Source: Adiantum capillus-veneris (lineage: Eukaryota; Streptophyta; Polypodiopsida; Polypodiales; Pteridaceae). From it: a stretch of DNA of 64,000 bases. Both the position numbers and the translations under genes were made by a program. The stretch spans positions 14,960,809 through 15,024,808 of the forward strand of contig CM043959.1 in NCBI GenBank assembly GCA_014529385.2, written 5' to 3'. A model generated the notes under the pieces. The model was not told where the DNA came from. It was given only the letters and a program-made list of their open reading frames with translations, and did not search any database. Below, piece by piece: positions 36,067 to 45,500 of this stretch (positions within the stretch are counted from its first letter, which is position 1; each line of letters opens with the position of its first letter).

Positions 36067-36826
36067 TCATTTCCAATAAAAATGACACACATAGGTGTCG
36101 TCAGGTTGTCCGTCTGCACAAATTACAGTCCTCTTTGTATACTCAATTCTGTCCTTAGAGTACAACCACTGTGCCAGCCAGTTTATGACAGTGGTTGACA
36201 GAAAACAGGCGCGCACTTCTTTAGACTGCTTTTCTAGCTTGGGAAAAACAAGAAATGACCCCAATGGATTAAACATTAGCTTATATCCAGAATCATCAAA
36301 GATAAGTGTGTCAGGTGGTAGGTCAGGAAAATTTCCGAAATTCTTGTGGAACACCGGTTTATCTGTCGCGCCCAATTTAAAAGGGGCCCTTGTGCACTGC
36401 GCCTGACTTACCACTCTATTGAATCTTTTGTGGTGGTCAGGGACCACTGTCGCTAGCGTACGTTTGAGCTTCTCAAACTCGCAGCAGCTCCATATCCACA
36501 CTTCGAACCATCTGAAACAAAAATTCAGAAACACTTCTGCATCGGGCCTTACCCAAAACTGTGTATCCCCTTCAACAACATACCGCATTTTTGGCCAGTG
36601 GGGCAATTCTTCACCATATTTTCCATCAAATTTCTTGAGCAGTAATCCATTAAGGTCCAAAATGAGAACCCTACGCTAGATGCTCAACGGAGGTGGTGGC
36701 CTTGGCCATACCATAGAGGAAACACGAGCACTGCAAGAGACAACACGCAATTCCATATTGCACGAATGTCAGCCCTGCCATTCTGCTTGTTAGCCCTGAA
36801 CCTATCTGCAAGGCGCCATTCTTCAA
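36067..36826 (-). pseudogene. FCP1-like HAD phosphatase domain gene with DLN motif (copy 1)
   Basis: It begins after an acceptor-like ATGTTTTCAG (36827-36836). A frameshift near 36720 and a TAG at 36678-36676 precede RRVLILDLNGLLL, HAD motif I with the nucleophile Asp codon at 36657-36655. Then come RPDAEVFLNFCFRWFEVWIWS, the motif II region of FCP1/SCP-type phosphatases (here ending W-S), KPVFHKNFGNF and TLIFDDSGYKLMFNP, the acidic motif IV (DDS). Active FCP1/SCP enzymes have DxDx(T/V); here the second Asp is Asn (DLN), which predicts weak or no phosphatase activity, although DLNG variants exist among plant FCP1-like proteins. From 36660 to the stop at 36067 the frame is open (198 codons). 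It could be the last exon of the RING gene upstream or a separate gene. Confidence 0.7.
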
Positions 36827-37027
36827 CTGAAAACATATCTGCAGATGCAAAATTACCACAAGACTCAAATTTAAATATGCAATTAGGACATATCTATAGA
36901 TTGAAATCATACAATAAAAACACACAATGTTCAAAAATTAGGCACAAGATGAAAGAGACGTCGAATGGTAAAGAAAGTTATATTAATTTCAGAAGTGGTT
37001 ACATAAAAAGAAACATGGGGGGGCAAA

Positions 37028-39542
37028 CTATAATCTTTTGCAGGCTCTGGGTTTAGGGTCAGAACTTGTGCCGGTATTTTGCATCTCCTTAGTGTCTTCT
37101 ATGACCATCTCCTCTTCTGGCTGCCCCTGAGTCTCTTCCTCTTCCTTGCTTTTTTGCTCCATTTCAGGATTCTCATCTGCAGTCTTCTCGATTTTTTTTC
37201 TTTTTGCCTTTCTCATATGCTGAGCAAGGGTCTCCTCGGGACTTCCCTCCAGCCTGACATCTATACGACCATCAGCTTTAGAAAGTTGTGCAGCAAGAGA
37301 TCACTCATTAGAGCCATAATCAATGAAAAAACTTACTCTTGCCACGTTGGACTCGTTTTCTCGGGGTCTTTGATCTTGTCACGTGCACGCTGTCTAGCAA
37401 CACATTGTCTTCCTCATTCTGGGTTTTCTCACCAGTCGTACTCTGCTCCTTTACCTCAAAGTTTTGTTCTTCTTCTGTTGTTTCCGCAACAGGTTTCTCA
37501 GCATTACCAGGGACATTTTCATCAAGCAATACCTCCACAGGTGTCTTGTATGCAGGCGTCACTGCATCGTCCCTTGTGTCTTTACCGACAGTAGTTCTGA
37601 AGCACCTTGACTCTGAAAAAACATAAGAGAAGACAAAAATCAACCACCTGATTACCCATTGAACAATTTTCTCACCTGTTTTTGGGCATGGTTCAAATGG
37701 ATTCTTCTTTAGAAGGGATTGGTCTTCTGCAGAAATAACTCCGATGCAATCCTTAAGCATGCACTTTCCTTTCTCAGCCAAGTGAGCATAGCAGAATGCA
37801 TGGTATGCATGTGAACAAGGCAATAGAACAACATGGCTTGAGCGATTGTGATCATGAATTCTTACACCACAAGCATTGCACACATCAATGAGAAAAACAC
37901 TATGTCCAGGAGCTGTTACTCGTGCAGGCAAGACTATGGTTTCAGGTAGCATTGGTTGACTAATCATGCCTGTCACAAACGTGACATAGAGACCAAAGGT
38001 TTCCTCACGATCCAAGCATTTGGATAATTCTTCCTGTAGGCAAGAGACCTCTGTTATCAGACAATGTCAAATAGGTATAAAATCGGTATGAATGCTTGAA
38101 AATCGGTATAATGATGTTATCATACCGATATGATTACATCCTGCTGGTATGATGTTATCCCACCGGTATAATGTTATTATACTGGATAGTATAACATCAT
38201 ACCGATAGGATAACATCCGGTAACATCATAGCGGTAGGATAACAGTATACCGGAAGCATACCATCAAACCGGTTGGATTTTATCATACCGGTTGGATCTA
38301 ACCATACCGGTCGTATGTAACCATACCAGTAGGATGTTATCATACTGGTAGGATTATCTCCTAAATCCTACTAGTAGGATGTAATCATACTGGTAGGGCA
38401 TAATCCTACCGATATGATAACATCCTACCGGTATTGTCATCTACCCTTACCGAACATGATATAATCCTACCGGTATGAAAAATCATACCGTATGGTACTT
38501 TGCATGTAGTATACTACAATCAGATGGAGTTAAAAGCATACCTGTGCGTGCTGTAGGGTGGCTTTTGCTTGGTCAAATTTTTCTTGGAGGCTGTCAAGCA
38601 AGCCTGTTGGTACATTGGCATCATTAGGGAAGTGCATTCGGATGGTGTCAAGGGCACCCTTGCAACGGTGCACATCAGCAACAGATTTGAGCACTGAATC
38701 CTTAGCCTTCTGACACTCGGCTGATACATTGTCATGAGATTTTCTAACCTCAACAAGAAGTTCTTGCAAGGAAGTGGATACTTCAACACTAAAGGCAGAC
38801 TGAGTGGTCGCAAAAAGTCCACTTCCGACTGGTGTACTTCCGGATGGGGTATTTACTAAGAAGATGGCAGAACCACTTGGGGTACCTGTGGATACTTGGG
38901 AAGTCTCTAACTTCCATCGTTCTCTTTTCCTATCTAAGCGACCTTCATTGGTCACATTCTTCACCACCTTAGATGCAAACTCAGCCCACTTTACCGGACC
39001 TGTGCATACGAAATAAACATATCCGCGTGCAAACTTGACTCCCACCAGATAGTTTGGTGGTTTGGATTGGTACACCTGCTTGTAGAGCTGGTAGAGTGCC
39101 TTGTAGTGATCCGGCCTTGCTGTTTTTATCGGCACTTTTTTCTCCTTCACTCGAAGACACGTGAAAACTTTCATCCAGTCGGATATGGGCACATTTGCAT
39201 CTGTCAACTTCCTAACATCTTTCCCCTCAAGACTTAACCCATATTCCCTGTGAAAATCCTCCTTTGTCGTGCAGAATGCCTTTAATGGCACCTCCACATC
39301 CTTGGGGTGAACAAAGCGGCTGATTTTGGGAGGAGGATGTAACTTCTGTCTCTGAAAGGAAATAATTCATACTCATTACTCAATGTATCCACACCTCAGT
39401 ACTCTACTACACACAGGTCCACTGTACACAACACAGAGAGAGACAGAGAGAGGCGACATACCTTCGTGGGAGAATGTCGGGTCTTTGTGGGGGAGACCTG
39501 TCGGGCTGCATTCCTTGGGCTCTTTCTTAGGTTGCTATCCAT
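37028..39542 (-). CDS. Transposon-borne RING-H2-like protein with coiled coil and charged tail (copy 1), frame intact
   Basis: Five exons join without a stop: 39542-39462, 39351-38542, 38033-37676, 37612-37337, 37260-37028, about 586 residues. All junctions are GT-AG with matching phases. Exon 1 is basic (MDSNLRKSPRNAARQVSPTK). Exon 2 holds a folded domain of about 150 residues (KVFTCLRVKEKKVPIK, LYQLYKQVYQSKPPNYLVGV, VYFVCTGPVKWAEFASKVV), then a Ser/Thr linker and a coiled-coil stretch (LQELLVEVRKSHDNVSAEC onward). Exon 3 has CNACG, LPCSHAYHAFCYAH, GKCMLKDC: C-x2-C-x17-C-x-H-x2-H-x2-C-x8-C-x4-C, a RING-H2-like finger. Exons 4-5 are Lys/Glu-rich with a basic KRKK cluster, likely nuclear. Possible roles are E3-type ligase or DNA-binding helper of transposition; neither is shown. 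No known domain covers the N-terminal part. Confidence 0.75.
38040..38515. repeat. ATACCGGTAGGAT-type array inside intron 2 of the RING gene
   Basis: Some twenty 15-22 bp units of the form ATCATACCGGTAGGATGTTA and inverted versions, occupying nearly the whole 508-bp intron (38541-38034). The ATACCGGT core is the same as in the other two arrays of this element. Confidence 0.85.
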
Positions 39543-39825
39543 AGCGAAGGATAAGCAGCGTGCACAGGGGGCTGTAGAGCGAGCTGAGAAAGGCGTAGAA
39601 GGAGAAAGGCACAAAGATACAAAGAAGTCACAGTCATGAAAACATTCGACTGAACATTCGTTCTAACGTGGGCTCCACACGTGTTTTTGAATCCTCCACA
39701 TGATTTTTAAGATTTTGTATCCTCCACACGAATATTTAATTCAAACAATTCTTGCCCATAACACCAGTTTCATACCCCCTAAATTTTAAGCCTCCAAAAG
39801 AAACTTTCAACCGGTTAAAACCGGG

Positions 39826-39847
39826 CCACCTATTCATGCATCCACCC
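39826..39847 (-). repeat. Right terminal inverted repeat (22 bp)
   Basis: Perfect partner of 28555-28576, followed by GTAG at 39848-39851. Confidence 0.9.
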
Positions 39848-39851
39848 GTAG

Positions 39852-40362
39852 AGGCTGTAATTTCTCTATTTTCAGCCCCTAACCATCTTAATTAGGGCAG
39901 ATTTTTAGTGGAACACTCAGAGACTTTGAGGCTTCTCTACTTATCCTATGCATACAAAAAATTTGGTGCAATTCTATCACAAAAAAGGCCTCCGTTTGGC
40001 ATTAGAACATGCACATGTAAGAATTTCAAATTATATGCAAAAAATTACAACAAGCATATGTGTGTGCATTTTACGCGTTTCTCTCTTGTGTTCATTGCAA
40101 AAATGATCAAGTCTAAAGGGAAAAGTTACGGGAAGATAGAATTTCTTCTATGAGAGCTTTTGAGAAGTTTTTTTTGGAGATAGACTCTTGTTTAAGAGAG
40201 ATTCTAAGGAGTGGGTCATTGCCTCTGGAGAGATAGGGATATGTGACATTGGAATTGTATAGTAATGGATTATGCACAGCAGGGCCAAGTCTACTACTGC
40301 TTCTCCTCCACCTTGCAAAAGAGTGAAGTTGCATGATTCCCAAGGATCCCCAATGTCTCACA
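39852..40362. other. DNA between the two novel elements
   Basis: Roughly 500 bp between the right TSD of the first element and the presumed end of the second. No gene is seen. A foldable A/T-rich segment occurs near 39980-40060. Confidence 0.4.
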
Positions 40363-40396
40363 ATTCATGCATGCAAGGAAAGGAAGGAACGACTTA

Positions 40397-40400
<4 letters not shown>

Positions 40401-40435
<35 letters not shown>

Positions 40436-40471
40436 CTCCTCCCCCTATGAGTGTGTGTGTGTGTGTGTGTT
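40401..40471. repeat. (CT)n and (GT)n microsatellites
   Basis: CT at about 40401-40432, GT at about 40450-40471, close to the presumed left end of the second element. Confidence 0.95.
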
Positions 40472-41004
40472 CCTCTATTCAATGTCCCCGCATGCAGTCT
40501 TGGATCGACTCCCCAATGAGCATGTAAGGTTTCCAGTTTTTGAAACCTTAAAAATTATACAGAGCCTGATCAAATTAACTCGTTTGTTAAGAAAACACTG
40601 TAGAATGATCCAACTACGGCAAATATTGGTATTTTTGGAACCGTAACCAGAGCTTTACTATGGTTAGAATTTTTCAGAACCGAATTCCGATAAAGTTTGG
40701 AAAAGTTACGGGCTCTGAAAGGTTACGCTATGAATTTAATTATTTAAGTAAAATTGAATGGTTTCAGTAATTATTACTGCTAAAGACTTTTTATCCTAAG
40801 GTTCTAGAAATTGTAGATATTTCCGAGTTCAATCATTAAAAGTTGGGAAAAATAGCAGAAATCGATTCTGGAAGCTGGGGGGCTGTGTTGGGCTGTGATG
40901 AATCTGCCCAAGATAGATTTAGTAGCGGGTAGCGCTAGTTGGAAGCTGGGCGCTTGCTTGAGGTGCCAGGACCTGCCAGAAACAGCCCAGGGGCCCTGAA
41001 AAGC

Positions 41005-41012
41005 TATAAATA
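41005..41012 (+). promoter_or_regulatory. TATA-like box in the 5' LTR
   Basis: TATAAATA, downstream of a GC-rich stretch. It is the likely core promoter of the retroelement. The 3' LTR has TATGAATA at the same place. Confidence 0.5.
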
Positions 41013-41439
41013 AACCCCCCTTCTTCACAAAAAATTGGACTCAGAGCCTTGGCAAATTCTCTCTCATCTAGAGGGACCTCTACGTAGAAATCACTAGAAA
41101 GCAAAGCTCTTGTTGGTTAATCAACAGTAATTAGCACTAACCCTTTTTAATTAGTAGAACTATGTTAATCGATTTTTGTTTTCTTAATTAATTGAATATT
41201 AAGCTTATTTATACTCTAAAATTCTCTCCTAATTCTAAATTCTCTGCTGATTATTGAGATTAAGCTTAGGAATACTAATCTAATTAATTATTATATTATA
41301 TTACGGTTGAAATTACTCATTTTAATCATAAATTAATGATAATTATACTAATTAAATTTAGATTAAGATGAGATAATTAGCAGAGCAGTGTTAGACTATC
41401 ATTATGCTAAAAAATTATCTCTTAATTTTTGGAATAATT

Positions 41440-42190
41440 TTTTTAACTATTTAAGCATAAGTACACAGTTTTTAAGGGAAAAGTAAAGGGGGAAATGATC
41501 AAATTAATCCAAAAAGCTTTGAGATAATTACCAGAGGTAAAATACATCTTAAGAAACTTGTGATAATTATCTTAACCTTAGATAATTAGTTAAACTAATT
41601 GTCTCAGCAAAAAAACACCATTTTTAAGGGAAAATAAAAGGGGAAAAATAGCAAACTAATCCATAAATCTTTGAGATAATTATCAGAGGTACCTTAAAAA
41701 ACTTGTGATAATTATTTTAACCTGACATAATTAGTTTAACTATTTATCTTAGTAGAAAACCACTATTTTTAAGAGAAAATAAAAGGGGGAAAATATGAAA
41801 CTAGTTTAAATAGCTTTGAGATAATTATCAGAGGTAAAAATTATCATAAAAAACCTATGATAATTATCTTAAGCTCAAATAATTAGTTTAACTAATTATC
41901 TCAACATAAAAAACATCAATTTTAAGGAAAAATAAAACGGAGAAAATAGCAAATTATTCCAAAAAGTTTTGGGATAATTATCAAAGTCAAAACTCATCTA
42001 AAGATAATTATCTTCACCTTAGATAATTAGTTTAACTAATTATCTCAACAAAAATAAAAGGGAGAAAATAGCAAACTAATGCAAATAGCTTAAAATAATT
42101 ATCAGAGGTAGAACTCATTTTAAGAAACCCGTGATAATTATCTTAACCTTAGATAATTAGTTTAACTACCTTAACCCAAATAACTAGTAT
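41440..42190. repeat. Tandem array in the 5' LTR, about five units of 120-155 bp
   Basis: Units contain CTTTGAGATAATTATCAGAG and GATAATTAGTTTAACTAATT, the latter partly palindromic. Unit starts are at about 41518, 41671, 41814, 41968 and 42089. Confidence 0.85.
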
Positions 42191-43903
42191 AACAAATTAC
42201 CGTCGCCCAATATTGTTTAAATTAGACCATAAATCTAGAAGAAAAATTTATAAATCAATTTTATGATTTAGCCAAAAAATTGTTAGAAATATAACATCTC
42301 AAACTCTATGTAGGATAAATATCTCACTAGCAAATAGGTAACTCATAATTTACTAAGGCCAAAATAGGGTATTTTGGAACATAAATTAAAGGAGAAATTT
42401 AAAAAAATAGCTCCAATAATTATACGATAATTATGGGAGAGTACTAATAGTACCAGGAAGCTACAGGAGAAATATCTCATCCAAATATTTAACAAGGATA
42501 CCTATTTACTCCAAAAATCCTTATTTTTGAATAAAAGGAAGAAAAGAGATTATTAATTTAATTCTCTAATCGATTAAGTCCTTTTATAAACGCTGTCAAT
42601 ATGGGTCCAAAAAGAACCAGAGAAAATCCTCTTTCCGATGAAGAGGATACAATCAACAAAAGAAATAGAGCAACTCATGACCATGAGGCTGGGCCTAGTT
42701 ATAGGCCTACAGAGGAAAGTCTGCAGGTGCCAGCACAACAGAAATGGCTGACCAGTCATAGGTGGATTTTCATTTTATTCACTTGAGTCTTTAATTAGAT
42801 TAAACTTTATTTATAAATTAATATTGCATACGTAAGGACTAGGATAGATTAACTGGTTGTAAACGGAAGGTGACTTCCAAGAAACCAACGAGCAATGGTT
42901 GTAAATAAGAAAGAAATGATTGGGTTACGACTGATTGACGTAGGAAAGAAATGTTTGATCATCCTTAAGACAGATTGTCTCAAGACACCTCTGATTCCTT
43001 GAAATATTTTACTCCAGGTAATGAGTAATGATGGCGACTCCGCCATGGATGAGTCGGTTTCCTTAGTGTGCGTGGAGTTTTTACCCCGTGCTTGTTTATG
43101 CTTGTGGATATTACTTAGGATATCGAGTTTATCCTAGAGGAACCGTCCGATTGTATGGGCAACCGGTTGGCGTATGGGCGCCCGGAGTATGGGTGATGGA
43201 TTTTTCCACTCCGGTTTTTTATAAATAAGGAATGGGTGCCGTTTTTTTCACCCTTGTATAGGTGGTTTTGAGACAAGCCAGTACTGGTCAGAGTTACTCC
43301 AGAATGACAGTACCTTGTCTTAAGTCTAAAGATGTTTGTTTGTTAAAAGAATGTTTTCAATACTGTTTTCAAGGGCTGTTTTAATGAAATTCAGTTATGA
43401 AAGTTAAAAGAAATCATTGTTTTAATTGTGGCAAGAATGTGGTAGTAATTAAATAACAAAGCAACATGTGTGAGTGTGGGGTGGTAAGTGGGGATTGACT
43501 AAGGTTGTCAATCATGGATGGATGAACCTGATTAGTCAGGCAACTATCCATTCCCGCGCACTGAAAACGCCTAGAAACTTCTCCACTTGGAAGAGGAGTC
43601 CACCAGCGGCTGTGCCCTCATATATGTTAGGGGGAAAAAAGCGTTGGGCTAAGGAAACCTTAATCCGAATGATGGAAGTTATAGGGCCGGAATAGTTTTT
43701 TTTTTAATTCAACAAGTTGTCTTGTTTCCACTACGAGACAGGACTAGGTCTCCTTCTAGGGCTATAAACCTAAACCATTATTAATGGTAAGGGTGAATTC
43801 CCTGGATTCTTCCTATTTAGGGACTCAGATTTTATTAGGCCTAGAGACCTGTCAAGGATCCCATTCCGCTTTTTGGTGTCGGCGGGTTTAAGGACCTCAC
43901 AAG

Positions 43904-43915
43904 TGGTATCAGAGC
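43904..43915 (+). other. Primer-binding site (tRNA-iMet)
   Basis: TGGTATCAGAGC, two bases after the end of the 5' LTR; the standard plant LTR-retrotransposon primer site. Confidence 0.9.
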
Positions 43916-44004
43916 TAGGTTTAACAAGGTCCTGACCCTAGGATTGAAAAGTTGACAAAATAGGCACAACAAGTTATATTGCATTTTTAATTATAAGGTT
44001 TTTC

Positions 44005-45465
44005 TTGGGGCCATTTCCACAGTCGACAATCCAATCCTAAACAAGGTTAAGGAAGCCTCCCTGGAAGATGAGATTATCAAAAACTCCTATAGGTTATCAA
44101 TCAACAGGACCTAAAAGAGAAAGAGAAAAACAGAATCAAGGATTATTCACTTGAAGATGGGCTTCTCTATTATAAGTACCGGCTTTACAATCTTAAGAAT
44201 CCAACATTGAAGGAGTTAATCCTTTATGAAGGACACAACGCTCTAGTTGCTGGCCATCCTGGCTATGCAAAGACCCTTAATTCCATAAGGAAAAGCTATT
44301 TTTTTCCAGGAATGAAAGGGGATATACTTCGCTACATCAAACAATGCCTTTCTTGTCAAAGGATTAAGGTTGAACGCGTAATGATGCCAGGAAAACTTCA
44401 ATCTCTTGACATTCGTCAAATGAAGTGGGAACTCATTAGCATGGACTTTGTAACAGGCCTTCCTACCGTTCAAGGGGGTTACGACTCCATTATGGTGGTA
44501 GTGGACATGTTGACTAAAGTGTCTCATTTGATGCCTGTGAAAACAACTTACACTGCATCAGACATAGGCTGTTTATTTATCAAAGAGATCTTTAGATTAC
44601 ACGGACTTCCTAAGAGAATAGTCAGTGATGACAGGGATGCAAAATTTACTTCAAATTTTTGGAAAGATCTATTTGAATCCTTAGGTACCCAGCTATGTTT
44701 CAGTACAACCTATCATCCTCAGACGGACGACCAGACAGAAAGAGTGAATCAAGTTATTGAAGACATACTTAGAGCCTACTGTAGTAGAGAACCCCAAAAA
44801 TGGATACAATTTCTTTCTCTAGTGGAATTCGCCTATAATTCCATATTCCATAAAAGCATTGGAATGTCACCATTAATGCACTTTATGGGCATGAATGTAT
44901 ATCACCCCTAAACTTTTCTGACCCTACTACAAGAGTAGAAGCTTCAAAAAAAATGTTGGAGGAGATGGATGCCCAAACCAAAGCCAAACGACAGGACATT
45001 CAAGCAGCTAAGGACCGCCAAAAACATTATGCTGATGATCGGTTTTTCAAACAAGGGGATAAAGTATTCCTTAAGGTACGGCCAAAGAGAAGCAATTTAT
45101 CCTTGGGAAAATTCGAAAAACTAAGCCCCAGATATTGTGGACCTTATGAAGTGATAAAAATAATCAGTGATCAAGCTTACAAATTAAAGCTACCTGAACA
45201 CCTCAAGGTCCATAATGTATTCCATATTTGTCTTCTAAAACCCTATATTCCAAATCCCAATCAAACTCTAGACGATGAACAGATTGTGATGCAGAAGCAA
45301 GGAATTCTTGAACTCCAACCAGATTGTATTCTCAATACTAGGGAAAGAAGTCTGTGAAACAGAGGAATAAAAGAATATTTAGTAAAATGGAAGGACTACC
45401 CCACTAAATATGCCATATGGGAGGATCAAGTATCACTTCTCAAAGATTTTCCTAAATTCGGTTGA
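44005..45465 (+). pseudogene. Gypsy integrase with C-terminal chromodomain, stops present
   Basis: From about 44005 a frame resembling the RNase H-integrase linker leads via a frameshift to 44207-44911. This gives the HHCC zinc domain (EGHNALVAGHPGYAKTL, CLSCQRIKV), then the catalytic core with MDFVTGLP (Asp), VSDDRDAKFTSNFW (Asp) and HPQTDDQTERVNQVIED (Glu). A stop after NVYHP and a frameshift precede 44953-45357, the GPY/F-like region (GPYEVIKI, LKVHNVFHICLLKPY). After TGA at 45355-45357 a chromodomain follows (KEYLVKWKDYPTKYAIWED), ending at 45465. Chromodomains in this clade direct integration to heterochromatin. The D, D and E residues are preserved, but the frame is broken at least three times. 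Confidence 0.9.
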
Positions 45466-45500
45466 GATGAGGACATCTCAATTCCTTAAGTTGGGGTGAT

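Larger units (their letters stand above)
28555..39847 (+). mobile_element. Novel-type 11.3-kb DNA transposon with transposase, RING and HAD genes
   Basis: Both ends carry a perfect 22-bp terminal inverted repeat beginning GGGTGGATGCATGAATAGG (28555-28576; complement at 39826-39847). The target duplication GTAG sits immediately outside (28551-28554 and 39848-39851). Just inside both ends lie ACCGGT-containing segments (TAACCGGTAC at 28609; CAACCGGTTAAAACCGG at 39809). The plus strand carries a four-exon transposase gene. The minus strand carries a five-exon gene with an intact frame and an FCP1-like HAD gene, converging on the transposase. Three repeat arrays fill non-coding intervals. Terminal sequence, TSD length and transposase motifs do not match hAT, Mutator, CACTA, PIF/Harbinger or Tc1/mariner as I know them. 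Transposition in cis looks impossible because the transposase has stops, but the ends are perfect, so activity was probably fairly recent. Confidence 0.88.
40523..43901 (+). repeat. 5' LTR of the chromodomain gypsy element
   Basis: Starts TGTAAGG, ends CTCACA just before the primer site. It contains a TATA-like TATAAATA at 41005-41012, an internal tandem array (41440-42190), and a segment at 42601-42770 absent from the 3' LTR. Confidence 0.95.

Noticed and set aside
37079-37626. Plus-strand ORFs over the RING-gene exons
   Set aside because: The minus-strand five-exon model has coherent splice phases and domain structure; these plus frames are shadows.
28555-39847. Assignment of the novel element to hAT, Mutator, PIF/Harbinger, CACTA, Sola or Zisupton
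   Set aside because: The 4-bp TSD could fit some groups, but the ends and the transposase motifs I can read do not clearly match any; I prefer to leave it unnamed.
40919-41104. Minus-strand ORF MLSSDFYVEVPLDEREFAK, repeated at 45897-46082
   Set aside because: It is present because both LTRs contain the same non-coding leader region; no homology or expression signal supports a gene.
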